From Dermatophagoides farinae (lineage: Eukaryota > Arthropoda > Arachnida > Sarcoptiformes > Pyroglyphidae), in assembly GCF_024713945.1 (NCBI RefSeq), contig NC_134679.1:2733001-2797000 (forward strand): DNA of 64,000 nucleotides. Direction: 5' to 3'. The translations under genes were made by a program, and so were the position numbers. Below the pieces are notes generated by a model that was not told the origin of the DNA, did no database searches, and worked only from the letters and a program-made list of their open reading frames with translations. Below are positions 12,368-26,200 of the stretch, piece after piece (the first letter of the stretch is position 1; the number at the start of each line of letters is the position of its first letter).

Positions 12368-12671
12368 CTATTCAATTATTGCACATTGAGCAAAACTTAA
12401 TTCAGCACATTTCAAAGTTTTAAAACATTTCAATGGATTCGTTAGAAGAAGACATTTGTATGCAAGATCCAAACATTGATCACTTAAATGAACGGCTAAA
12501 CATTTGAAAAAATTGGCCACAACTTCAATTGGACTTGGTATAGCATTAATGGTGCCTGACCATGGCATTATTAATGCCAACATCAAAAACATCAAAACGG
12601 TCAAATCTATGAAAAAAAACGATGATGATTAGTGAATTATATATAAGATAAAATATTCTCTTACTTTTCAT
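12368..12671 (-). CDS. Small secreted Cys-rich protein, copy 2 (81 residues)
   Basis: Exon 1 codes only ATGAAAA (12671-12665); a 58-nt intron (donor GTAAGA, acceptor TTTCATAG) follows; exon 2 runs 12606-12368. The spliced start MKNLTVLMFLMLALIMPW is a signal peptide, probably cut after NA at residue 24. The mature chain is about 57 residues with six cysteines: C-x8-C-x6-C-x8-C-x5-C-x7-C. It ends SFAQCAIIE at a TAG. A TATA box lies 87 bp upstream. The start of copy 1 is 381 bp beyond its stop, on the same strand. The first C-x8-C and the TNPLKC / TKPVPTC segment align with copy 1, suggesting an old tandem duplication. Function unknown. Confidence 0.75.
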
Positions 12672-12757
12672 TTTGAAGTTTTTCAAAGATGAATCTTTTC
12701 AGAATTTTTTCAGGATCGCTAAATAAAAATTAAAAATATCACCAATTGTTTGTGTGT

Positions 12758-12764
12758 TTTTATA
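12758..12764 (-). promoter_or_regulatory. TATA box of secreted gene copy 2
   Basis: TATAAAA on the minus strand (context TTGGTATAAAAACAC). Its near end is 87 bp upstream of the ATG at 12671, matching the arrangement of copy 1. Confidence 0.6.
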
Positions 12765-14012
12765 CCAATATTTTCAATGATAATTCAAATCTGGATCAAT
12801 GTGATGACATTGAATTCAAAACAACAACCGGAAAAACCATGTCAAAGATTAGTTACCAAATAGATATTGGTGATGACCATTGAATGGATGACACTGAATT
12901 AGGTAATCCAATACTACTAGATAATGTTACTTCTCCACATTTTAATGTCCATTGTTTGACCATACAAACAAAAAAAAACCAATCACATTTTTCATGGTTA
13001 CATCATTCGTTAACATAAGAGGTAACGTTTCATTGATAATTGAACATTGGCTGTTATTATGTATGTCATCATGATGGACATTAACGATATCAAAAATATA
13101 ATTCAGTCCTTGGCACGTCCAAATAAATAACCAAGAAAATAACTAACGTTACATGACATTTATACAAAACAAACCACGAAAATAAATAAATTTTATCGTT
13201 TTCCTTGAAATTTTCAAAAACAAATTGCAGATGGCAGCTCTGATTGTTTGTTATAAAAAAGAACAAAACTTGCATTTTCATTTCTTCATGTCAAAGCGTT
13301 TGCACGAAATTTCAAACTTTTTTTTTCCAAACACACACGCCCATTGTTTTTTTCAATCATCGATTATATCCTAAATTCTTTTGAACGTAATCAATAATTC
13401 ATAATTTGCAAACAAAAGATGATTATAATAGATGAACTGAAAAAAATAACCTGCAACTATAAATTTTACTATACTATAACGCTAAAAAAAGGTATAAAAA
13501 ACGTAATTTTGAATCAAAACTCAGATTTTACTTTTTTTTATTGTCGTAGGGTCGCCCATAGAACAATCACATACTTGACAAAGGAAATTTTTGTTTGTTT
13601 GTCATGGCCTATCATTTATTTCCATTGGACACAAATTTTTTGATTGGTTTAACTGAAAAATTCGTTTTTTATGGCTACCAATATAATCAGTTTATTTTTG
13701 TTTTTTTTATCGTTTCCGTTATTTGTTTTCGGCCATCATCATTTTCAAGGATGAAATCGTCATCACCGGCTTATAATGATAATGATAATAGCGGTCCTGA
13801 TGATGACCTTTTTTCAAACATATTTGCTTTTCATGCTTTCGGTGATTATCATTCAAATTATCATTTTATCGTTGAATTTTCAATGAAAAAAAAATTAAAT
13901 TTTGATCGATTCCATTTCTGTTCATTTAATTCAACCAGATTTGAAGATTGAAAGCAAAGTTTTTTTCTGTGTTTATCGTATTTCTTTTATTTTTTGGCTT
14001 ATTAAATTAAAT

Positions 14013-14013
<1 letters not shown>

Positions 14014-14065
<52 letters not shown>

Positions 14066-14068
14066 ACA
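14014..14068. repeat. (CA)n microsatellite, the longest in the window
   Basis: A nearly perfect dinucleotide run of about 55 bp with one G interruption at 14061. Further CA tracts follow at 14187-14204. Confidence 0.95.
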
Positions 14069-15809
14069 AAACGCAAAAAAACCTTAAATTATAATCGATA
14101 CATTTTTCTCTTTGCCAAAAATATCGCATTTTTCGCAATCCATTTACTCATATACATTCCATTGGTTTATGGAGAATTACCCACATACACACACACACAC
14201 ACACAGAATATTAGTGTTCCAAACTTTGTAGATGAGCTTTTTTTTGTACATCACCCATACATAATATCACAGTATGATGATCAGTAAATTAGTTTTCCAC
14301 ATACACACACACGCTGAAAAACGCGGGCACAAATACGGACACGGATACAATGATCATGTATTATCGTTGTACATTTGTAACTAAAGCAATGCAACAACAT
14401 CATTATTACATTAATTATGATTTACACATTGTCAGATTTTTTTTTCTCTGTTCATTCATTATGTGTGTGTAGTGAGTGTGTGTATCTACAGAATTCTACA
14501 GAATGCTCGCAAAGTTCAGGTTTTTTTATTTATTCTTTTCATCATCCATTCCATATGAATTGATCATTTTTCAATAGATGAATGAAAATAACTTTCAAGT
14601 CAATTATTCTTTTTTTTGTTTTCATTGAGTAATAATTTTTTCTTTTACTAGTTTTTTTTTTTGTTTCTTGTGATAAAATTCAACTCGTATTCATTAATCG
14701 TATATTGATGATTTATTTTCTGTGCTGAAACAATGTTTAGCTGAAACAAAACAAAAAAAAAATGAATTACAAAAAGAAATTCATCATCAAAGAATAGAGG
14801 TAAAGGCCATGAACAAAAAAAATTTCACTGAATAAAAATTATTCTTGCTATAATCGTTGAAATTTCATCAATTTTCAGTAATCGATAACAAACTGTTTTA
14901 GAAAAAATTGTTTATAAAATCGAGTCACATGGTGATGACATTATTTGCACATACATTATTGTTGTTATTGATCCGGATATTTAGTCGATAGTGGTAGATG
15001 AGAATTTATTTATGAATAAAATCAACAAAACAAAACGCCCACACACACATACACACACACTCACAGAAAAAAAATATTTACTATAACAACCATCAGCACT
15101 AATAATAATCAAATTATATCATCATTATCGACACCATAATCAATTGATTTTTTTCTCTTTATCACATTCAAATCCATCTGTATTGTGTGTTGTTTTTTTT
15201 ATATGATGATATTTTTGTAATGAAAAATTGATGGCCTTACAACAATATAGTCATTATTTCCATTACCAAAATCCACAACAACACAATGATGATGATGAAT
15301 AAAATAAAATTTCACAGAATCACTGAAACAAAACAATAATGGCATTGAAATGAAGCGAATATAAAATAAATTCATACATCGACACGGATGCAGAAATTTT
15401 CAAAATACAAGCTATCATAATAATTAACTTGATACTAATATTTTTGTTTGTTAAAATGAATATAAAATAGAATCACTGACCTAAATGTTTCCATGATTCA
15501 TGCATTTTGTGTGTGTGTGTGTGCGTAATTTTCTCATTTTCAATCATTCCATTCCATATACATTTCACACAATTTACTTAGTACATCATTTTACATTTGA
15601 TGATAAAAATTCATCAGAATGAAAAAAAATCCGGTCTTGATGTTCCAAAATCTCAAATACATTTACATTTATCGTGAAAATATGGGCATTAGTTTTGTTT
15701 TTCATTTGTTGTGTTTTTTTTTTGTTTTTTGTTTTGTGTTTTGTTGGCAATGTGTGGATAATGATGATTATAACTTACTTTCGATCATTTTAATGGTCGA
15801 TTTGTTATG

Positions 15810-15835
15810 ATGATGATGATGATCATCATCATCAT
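15810..15835. repeat. Perfect 26-bp palindrome made of ATG/CAT repeats
   Basis: ATGATGATGATGA is followed directly by its reverse complement, with no loop. It could extrude as a cruciform. It probably arose by junction of two oppositely oriented trinucleotide tracts. Confidence 0.85.
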
Positions 15836-18800
15836 GTTTGACTTATATAACAGTTATTGTCTCATTCGAATTTTTTTTTCTTTCTTGTTTCACCAAGAAT
15901 ATTTTGATATATTTAATAATGGTGATGATGATGATGATAATTCCTATGGCTTTTAGTTCATTGAATCATTGAGATAGTGAATATGAATATCGTATTTATT
16001 GTTAGTTGTTTCTTGTGTTTGGTTTTTTCCTTATTTTTTTTTGTTTCTTTCTTCATTGCCTCTTCCTTTATTTCGTCATAATGATGATGATGATGATGAA
16101 GATATAATTCTTGTGGAATCCATTACACTGTATTTGTCTTCATCTGTATTTTATTTCAGGATCTAATAAAAAAATTTTTTTTGTTGTTGTTGTAAATATA
16201 TTTATATAAAAATTACGTGAATTGTTTGGATAAAAAACATTAATGTTATATATATATAAATTTTGGCAGTACATATGATATAGTCATTGAACAAATTAAC
16301 CAATGAACATCTTCGTACACACATATAAGCCGAACAAACAAATGAAATGAAATGAATATAAAAATCATTGACCACCAAGATCTTTTGGCTTGCCTATATA
16401 TATACATTATTATTTCGTCAGAGAGGTAGAAACAGATTGACTTTGTATTTTATTTTTTTTATATCAATTTGATCCGGAGAAACGTGATCAGTAATCATTG
16501 TGTTTTCTTTCGATCTTTACTTGTTTGTGGTGTGTGTGTGTTAAAGTCATCAAGATGAAAAAGAGAAAAATTTGCACTCAAAGTCTACTGAACCATTGAT
16601 GATGATGATTATTATTATTTGTTGGAGGGAAAACTAACCAAAGAAAAAAAAATTTAATATCATTAAATGAAAAAAAAGTAAAGAAAAAATAAAACTCTTG
16701 TGTGAAAGCTTTCTGGTGTGGAAGAAAAATTAATTTCACATCGATATCAACACCAATGAACAACAACAACAACAACAAAAATTAAATAAATGATGATGGG
16801 AATAGTGAAAGAGTTCTTCAATTTATTCAGTCTATTCTTTAGACAACTTTTTGTTGTTGCTGTTGTTGTCTTTTGATCATTGTAATCGTCGCCGTTTTGT
16901 TGTTGTTTGTATTGTATTGACAACATCAACGGAATTTTCTTTTACTCATTTTTTTTCTCCACACAGTATCTCAACACTACAAAGTCAATATCATCTTACA
17001 ATCTCTATATCCTGATTCTGTTATCCTGTTATTAAAGTGCCAGAAACAATAATAATCCCTATTAAATTTTTCAGCCCTTCAATCTTTCAAACACTTTTTC
17101 TTATTCTTGTTTTTATCATTGAAATTTTCTTTATTTTGTTTCTGATAGTTAAAGTAGTGTGTAACCGTTATATAACTATTATAGTTAGGTTGAATTGTTG
17201 TTTGACACATAAACATCATGACAACGGCGACCATCAGTGGGAAATATTGTTTTTATTGTAAGAATAGATAATAATTGTGGCAGAGACCATAAGATGATGA
17301 ATTGATAGAAAGAGAGAGAGAGAGAAAGAAAAAGGATTGATCCTTTTTTAAAAAAAAAATCTCACACTAATTCATATGATATTATTATTGGTATCTGGAT
17401 CGATGAAACATATTTACTTATATTATATAGTGGTATATTAATGTGTGTGTAGATTTGTTACAATGTACATCATCAATGTAATCATGTCATTCGGATTCTT
17501 GTCATTCTGGTTTATATATACAACCAAAATATTGTATTTTTATGTGTGTATAACACATTGATGATGATTTTTTTTTCGGGTGACACATGTTAATCTTTTT
17601 GTTCTTGTTCTTTCTTGAACCATAAGTTTTTCTTCCGACCAATCATATATATCCTAATCGTGCAAAAAAAATTGAATTGAAAGAATGAGATTTTCTTTTT
17701 TTAACGAAATTTCACATTTTTTCCAATTAAATTGGAAGCTGTTACATAAAATTTTTTTTGAGTGATAAAAAAACGTTTTTTTTTTCTTTTCATACTCCAC
17801 TTTCATACACATCACATTGGATGATGATACATTTTCCGGAAAATCCTGGTCAACAACGAAAACAATTATTTAAAGATTTTGGTTATAGCAAATGTTTTTT
17901 TTTTGCAGAGTAAACGCACAAGAAAAATAGTGATTCTGTTCACGAGAATTGACGTGAACAAATTTACTGTAAAAAAAACACTGTACACACAATTTTTTTG
18001 TCTCTGTTCTTCTCTGTATCAACAACAGAACATGGTGTGAAAAAAAAAAAAAATGAAAATCGCCATCATCTTGATCATGATGATCATGTTGAATCGATCA
18101 ATATGAAAAGGAAATATATGGTTTTCCCCCCCCCAAAAAAAATTGCACAATCCTATTTGTTGATGAAAAAAAATTGAAATAAAAGTATTCTTTCCAAATA
18201 GAAAACAAAAATAAAAAATTTAATATCCTGAGGAAATATTAAATGATAACTATGAAATGAAAAAAAAATGATTCGGACGAATGAATCTATCATATAATGT
18301 TCTATTGGCAACCGCAAAAAAGTAATTCGTTTGTGTTGTAAAAAAAAAATTGGATCGTAAATGCCCAATTATAACGGTTTTTAATCTAATCAAACTCATT
18401 ATCATTGATGTGAGGCAAAAAAAACGTTTAAAATTGAATTGTGAATTTATGAAAAAAAAATTTATACAGCTCTTTAGTCATTTAGAATTGAAGGTACGAA
18501 TTTTGGACAGGCAACAACTATTTGATAACAATCTTGTGTTATCAAATATGAAGAATTAGTTTTTCTTTTGACAAAATAATGATAAAAATCGCTAAGATCA
18601 AAAATTGTCGTCTGTATTAAATATTATCAAAAGATAAAATTGATTACATTAACAAAGATGCTTCCCGTTTCTGTAGTTGCATTCATTCATCATCATATAG
18701 TGAAACTTAACCGGCAATATTTAAGATATGTGACATCAAATGATTTATGTCTATGTTTATGTGTGAGTATGTGTGTGTGTGAAGTTTGAGACTGTAAATC

Positions 18801-19179
18801 ATGGTCCAAATAACCCGTATATAACAACAATAATAACCAAAAGATAAGTTAAAAAACAAAGAGTTTTATATTCTTATATCTACTAGGCTTTTTTTCTATA
18901 TTCACATTGGTCATATATATTGTAGAATGAAAATGATGATTAATTATACATAATGTAAATGTATACAAGTGAAAATTCGTCATCATTTCATAAATAAAAA
19001 GAATTCTATAATGTAATCATATCAAAGTACGTCATAACATTCCATCATTCTATCATGAATGATGATGAGCTTAATAATAACAATGAAAAAAAACAAAAGA
19101 AATATCAAGAAATAAAAATACGAAAAGAAATCTTGCAGAAGAAAAGAAAAACTTAATTAAGTATATTTTAGTCCTAACA

Positions 19180-19200
19180 AACACACACACACACACACAC
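19180..19200. repeat. (CA)n microsatellite
   Basis: Uninterrupted CA run in the gene-poor region. Confidence 0.85.
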
Positions 19201-20177
19201 CCAAACAAAAAGATAATATGAACAAATTAAAAGAAGACAAGTAGAGACAACAACAACAACAAAAACAACAAAAAACTTTGAGATGCCATGAAAGAAAAAG
19301 GTGAAGACAATCTGCTACTGTGTATGCATACACATGTGTGTGTGTGTGTGTTAATTTTGATTCTTTTTATTTTTCTTTCTAGTTCTATATCATATCGGTT
19401 GTTTGTTTTTTTTATTCATTTTTTTTTAGTTACTTTGGTCATTCATAGTTGTATTTTAAGATCAGATCTTTGATTTTCCATAACGACTATAGTGGAATTT
19501 GCTTGTGTTTGATCAATCAATTTTTTCATGACTAGATCATATATAAAAATCCTTGTAGAATATGATAATCTTCATAACCAAACAGAATACAAAAGGAAAA
19601 ACCACAAAAAAAAAGTTTTCCTTGAACAATAAAATCGATAATAATAATAATGATGATGATGATGAAATTTTTCAAAACATATTGATGATCTAAACTTAAA
19701 TAAGCAACCGACATTTTACACAAATAAAACTTTGGTTAACTTATTTTGAAAAAAAAATTCTCGATTATTATGAAATTAAAAATTGAAAAATTTTCGTGCA
19801 AGAAAAAAAATCCATTCAAACAACCACAAACCAAATTTTTGCACCATTAAACATCAAATTATCTAATTCTTTTAAAAATGGCAATAACACGCTTAGATTT
19901 TTATTCACCCATTTTTTTTTGTTTTGTTTTGTTCATTTTTATTTTAGTTTGAACAATTTTCTCATTTGCATGTGTTCTTTTTTCTAAAACTTTATTCTTT
20001 TCAAAAACTTTTTTGTTTAATGTTTTCGTAATTATTTTCATTCGATTTTCTTTTCTTTGTTTATTCAGTGTTTGTTTTTTCCGAATTCCATTTGGAATTT
20101 TGTTTTTTTTGTAGTTGTTTATTCATTTAGAATTTTTTTTTCTTTTTGATAGATCAATAATATAGTTTTTGGAATCA

Positions 20178-20200
20178 ATGATGATGATGATGATGATGAT
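20178..20200. repeat. (GAT)n trinucleotide repeat
   Basis: Seven to eight perfect units. Similar tracts occur at about 1876-1899, 23382-23404, 25899-25925, 31199-31223, 43999-44024 and 56706-56728; the same trinucleotide class supplies His, Ser and Asp runs in the coding exons. Confidence 0.85.
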
Positions 20201-23200
20201 TATACTGATCCATGACGGTTAATGATAATAGAAAATTTAATGGTGAAGGTTGATGCATCCACAAATAAAAAATCCATTAGGCAATAAACCAATTCGTGGA
20301 TTTAGTAAATTGTTTTTTTTTTTGCATTTGAAAAAAAGAATTCCCAAGAAAACTCTGTTTTTGTCAAAATTACGAAATGAATTTTTTTTTTTTTTGATTG
20401 AATGAAAAGCATGAAAATTTTATATATATAATTCATGAGTCATTCGGTTAATTATTTCTATTGAAAAATTAATACATTTCCAATTATCGAGATTTAATCA
20501 TTATTTATGCAAAGAAACAAAAAAGATAAACTCGTTCGATAAAATAGGAAAATGCCCACAAGTTTATTATTAACAATTATTATCATTAGAAAAAATTATT
20601 ATTTCATCTGTAAATGAAAATCTATTTGAACGAAAAAAAAAATCAAACAAACAAATTGCATTCACTGTCAATGCCAGCCATACTTTGTGCATGGAATGTA
20701 TCATTTCCATGAATTCAAATGTCTACTACTTTTTCAAACAATCAAAACACGCTAAATGAACAGCAATGCAAAAAAAAGGATAAAATGGTTCCAATGACAA
20801 AAAAAAAGAATTGCCGATCCCAAAGTAGCCGAAAAAAAGCAAAAAAATCTTTGAATCCATGGAACAACAATTTTAGGGTTGCCATAAGCTTCTTTACGCA
20901 TTTTTCATGCTCACACACAAGCAAGCATTTGAAAATGGAAATATTCCAATCATGCTCGATACAGAATAAAGATTCCTATGAACCAAATGCGACCACTCTA
21001 TACCAACAGTGTTCACTATTTTTTTTTCAATGATTTTTGTTGTCGTTGTTGTTGTTGTTGATGATGTTGTTGTTATGAAATTGCGCGCGTTCTAATCATT
21101 CTGAATTTTGCAACGAATCCTGACACACACACACACACCGAAAGACTACATCTCTCATCTTTACAATTTGTTGTTGTTAGTGAATTTGAAACTATGATGA
21201 ATTTTTTTTTTTTGGTTGTAAATTCTCATCATTAGGGTAAATTATTTTTTCCCATTTTTTTTTGTTTTGTTTTCGTTGGTTCATGTCTCTCAGTGATTGT
21301 TGTTGTTCATGTTGTTAATATTTGTAAATAAACAACCAAATTTTTATGTTCATCGTTCATGTCTTTTGTGTCTTGTGTCGTATACTTGTATTTTTTTTCT
21401 ATTTTGTTTCATTTCCCAATCGTTTGTTTATTGTTAATTAAATCATTTGACACTTGTGATCCAAACTGAATGAACACACACACGCACACACAAACATAAT
21501 AGTGAAAACGACATCGACAAGATCAAATTCTTGAATCTAAATTCTATTAGCCGACATATTAATTTGTAATTTGTTGTTGTTGTTGTTGTTATTTTCATCT
21601 ATTTATCTGTATGGTATGTGTATATGTGATCGATAATTTTGGATTCTTTTCTCATTTTGCTGTAATTTCTGTTTTTGTGTGTGTGTTTGTGTTTGAATTC
21701 CCAATTGGTTGTCGATGGCTATTGCTAGCTCTGATGTTTGTCGTATGCCTTTAGTAATTTGTATGGTGATATTATGGTGTGAAGGGTGAATTTCAATATT
21801 CGTCCAATATTATTTCAAACTTGTGTGAAGAAGAATTTATTTAGTGTAATTGATAATGAAATAATAAGAAAATTTAATTTGAAAAAATTCGATTTATTCC
21901 TCATTTAATCCATATATATATGAAAACAAGGAATTTTCTGATGATTACGATCATTGTATTTAATCGATGGTGATTTTTTTTTTTGAAAAATCGAAATCGA
22001 TTATTGATTACATTCGTTTCTCATCATTAGCCATCGATGTCAACGACCTAAATTGTGACTAAATTTATGTGACAGAAATAACAAAAAAAAAACGTTGAAA
22101 AATTGAAAAAATTACCAATCCGATCACCGTCATCGTCATTTCCGGCAACAGTAATTAGTATGTTTTTGTATTTGCAAAAAAAATTTCTGATTTCAGTATT
22201 AAATTATGTAAATAAATTCAATTTATATTTATATATTAACGATGAATTTGATGAATTCAATTATGCAATCTACTGATTGCCGGCATACTTTAGTTTAGAT
22301 TGCCGAAATGCATTTGAAAGTTTAAATGAATGATTCAAAAAAAAGAATTTTTTAACGAATAACAAAAAAGTTTTTTTTGATCCATTTAAAAACATAAAAA
22401 AAATGACAAAAAAAAGAAAATAGAAAAAATCGACTTCACACTAATCGTTTAAACAAAAATTTCCGTCGATTTTACAATATATTTTTCTGTTATTGTTTCT
22501 AAAGTTTTTCATTTTTTTTTCTTGAAACATTCTGAATAAAAATCAAAATGAAAGAAAAGAAAACGTCATCATCATTTGTGAGTTTATATTTGATGATGAT
22601 GATGAAGAGAGAGGAGGAAAAAAAATTCCATGAAAAAAAATACAAAGAACAAATGAAAATGTCTTTTTTTTGGAAATGCAAGAAAGAGAGAGAAAAAACA
22701 TTCATTCATTCGTTTACAAAATAGTTACAACAAATATCATCAAAATGGAACGCATAAAATTCAAAAAAAAAACAATGAAAATAAAAAAAAGTACAAAAGT
22801 TTCATTCTATACATTGATGTATGGTATGGTATGTACTTTTGGATCAGTTATTGTCCGGTTTGATGTTGCCGAAACATGAATTTGGTTCTATGTATATGGT
22901 ATTTTGGATTTGAATTCTTTTTTGCCATTTTATTTTATTTTATTTCATTTTTGTTGAAAGCAAAAAAAAAAAATTCACGAAAAGATATACATAGAATGTG
23001 TGTGTGTGTGTGTGTTTGTATGTGTTTATTGGATTCGCAGATCACAGTTCATCATTGAAACAACTGCGAGTGTTAGTGTAACTCTTCTTTTTTTTCGATT
23101 ATTTCGATCTTTTACCATTGTCTTATCTTTATAGTGACATTTTAAAACTTTTTTTCTTTCTACAAAGTCTCACATTGCAACTGTTAAACATTGTTCTAGT

Positions 23201-26200
23201 TACAAATTTTTTTATTCTTTCTTTTTTTTTTTTTTGGTCTTTATTCACAGTGAATGTAATGAGAATTTTTTTTCCTGTTTTCATCAGGAGAATGCAATAA
23301 AAATAAGTAATATGAAAGTGAAAATGAATATAAAAAAAAAGATATAGAAGAGAACAAAAAAAGTTAAGACATTAAAAACAAGTGATGATGATGATGATGA
23401 TGATCATATCATAATAGTAGTGTTGGAAGAATAAAAAAAAAGTACCACCCGAAATCGACCGAAAGTTTGAAGTGTATATATTACTTGATGTGTGTATGTG
23501 TGTGATCAATGTGGATATAAATTTTCAGAATATAAAAGAAAAAATCGTCACCATCCATTCATTGTATCAACGGTGTATGTAAATCATCATCATGTCAATC
23601 ATTTATGTTATTCAACAAAAAAAGAAATTTTCATCTAGACGTAAGAGAACAAAAAATGCATTTATTTTGTTCACACATATCTATGGTATGAAATGATCGT
23701 TTGAATGAATAATGATCATCATCATTATCATTATATATATATATTGAAGAGGATTTGTTTGATATTGAAACATGCCAAAAAAAATGAAAATGAAACAATG
23801 TCCTCAAATACATTATTATTGTTTGTTTGTTTGTCATTTTGAAGAAACAAAAAAAAAAATGAAAATTGCTAGTAAACAAAATTTAATAGTTAGGTACATT
23901 GGTCCACATTTTGGTTATATAATATCCAAAACGACAAATTACATTTGGCATCGACCATCATTATATATCATGCATAGGAAAATTATGGATCTCTATCCGT
24001 AAAATGTAATCAATTTTATTTCATTTCAATTCACTGTTTTTTTTTGAATTATAGTTAAAAAAAACAGCGTAAAATCCCAACAACCAAACGTGATTATATA
24101 ATAAATGATGATGATTGGCCAAAAGAATTTTCAGTCACTGTCTCTATAGGGATTCGGTGATTAAAAAAAAAAAATTCCGCCTAATACACCCATGACTGTC
24201 CATGTGTGTGTGTGTTTGTGTGTGATGAAACGTGGCCTTTTATTATATTTTAGTTTGTGCGTGCCTTTTTTATCAAATACCGTTATATGATGAAGTTCCT
24301 AGGCAAAGTTAGCGACAAGTTTCTGCCCATCTTTCAATTTTGTCATTTAGCTTCGGTTCATTACGGAAATTACAAATATACCAGTTAATTATTATCAATG
24401 CTTTAACTTTATGTATGAAAAGTGACTGAATTCATCATTTTTCTATTAAATACCGATAATTATTATCATTATCCACATTGTAAACCAGTTCAGCAATACT
24501 GTCGTCGTAGTCACTGGAATGAGAAAAAAAAACCTAAAAGTTTGACAAATCGTCGTTGTCGATTTAATTTGAATTTTGAAGTACAAATTAATGGGAGAAA
24601 CAAAAATCATTCATTTTTGGATGAATGATCATTGAAATTTTATAAAAATTCTAAACAAAATTCAAATAAAAGAATCTCATCAAGTTTAGATTTTCCATTC
24701 AGAATTTGTTGTCATTGTTGTTTATGGTTTCATACATATGCATTTACTTTTCAAGTTTCTTCAATACAAATGAAATTTAAATATTTTAATGGATTGTCCT
24801 TTATTACTATTGCTTACAACAATGATGATGATCATCAACATTATCTTCAGAAAAGTTCATCTCTGATTACGAATTTGTATTCGTATTTTTCTTCTTCTTT
24901 TTTTTGATTTCTCTACAATTCCAATCTGTCTTGAGAAAAAAAAGATTTGATTTATCCATTTAAAAGGGGACTTTTTTCGTTTTTTTTGAAATAAAAGTGC
25001 CGTAGAAATAAAAGTAATACACCCATCAACACACCATCACAATGTAATTTAATCGAATAGATGATTTTTTTTACCATTCATTCTGATAATCAGAATTTAT
25101 CGGTTCACTAGAGTCATTTGTTCTCTTCGTTTCTTTCCATTTGGTTCTTTTATTGAGGATTTCCATTTTTTTTACCCGATTTCACTTTTCGGCAGCAATA
25201 TGAAGATATATTCATCTTAATTCACCATATAATATCATCATGAACAGAATTTTACACTATGAATTTGATTTCATTTTTATTTCATTACAAATGTGTGGAA
25301 TAAAAAAATTGAATAAATATAGCAGCAAAGTGAATGAAAGAAAAAAAAATTTTATTTTCAAAAAAGAACGAAAAAGAAGATGCGAAAATTGATTATGGTT
25401 TTCAATTGCAAATTCAAATTTTTTTTTTGTATATACACCGACACGCACATTTCTATGAATTTGTTATGCTTGCTGGTTGTTTTTTTTCCAACAATTCCTC
25501 TTGTGATTTTATCTAAAAGTAAAATCAAAAAAAGAAAAAAACGAGTTGAAAATTTAAATTACACAAATGCCATATGAAATGGCATGAGAATGATAATTGA
25601 TAAAATTATCAATTTATTCGTAGGTCTATATCAAAATTTTATTCTACATTTCCATATCATCATTTAAAAATTAGTATTGAAGATGAAGAAAAAGTCAAAA
25701 AAAAATAGTATTTTCTGTAAGGCTCTTATTTCAAAAATGAAATGTTTTCATGTATTCATTTTGTTTTATATAACATGTGGGTGTATGTTTCATCCAAATG
25801 AATTCCAATCATTTAAGCTTCTTTATATGTATGAAAAACAAGATAATATTGATCATTTGAAGAACCAAACATGAATGATACAATTTTTACATTTGATATT
25901 ATGATGATGATGATGATGATGATGATAGAAAAGTACAACAACAAAACATGATTTGACATGACATTCTTCATCTTCATCATTTTTGTTTTATTTTTATCAA
26001 AAACAAAAATGGACCAATCATGTATTCGTTATAAAAGATTTGTCGTTTTATGTGTGTATATATGGGGAAAAAAAATTTGGACCAACCATCACACACACAT
26101 ACAAATAAACAACAAAAAGTGATGGTTGTTGTTGATGAAAAATGGAAGCATTTATTTCTATTTATTTTTTTCCCAATTTTTTTTTCTTTATGTCTATATC

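Noticed and set aside
13090-13281. Possible third copy of the small secreted genes (starts MKMQVLFFF)
   Set aside because: It lacks the split first codons, the TATA spacing and the Cys pattern of the two real copies.
13595-13951. 118-codon frame with a hydrophobic stretch and Asp-rich part
   Set aside because: It looked like a possible early exon of the receptor, but no convincing donor or partner was found, and flanks are simple repeats.
20719-21033. 104-codon frame, Lys- and Ser-rich
   Set aside because: Composition follows A-runs; there is no splice or promoter support.
24422-24907. Two successive short frames
   Set aside because: No conserved-looking motif and no consistent splice junctions.
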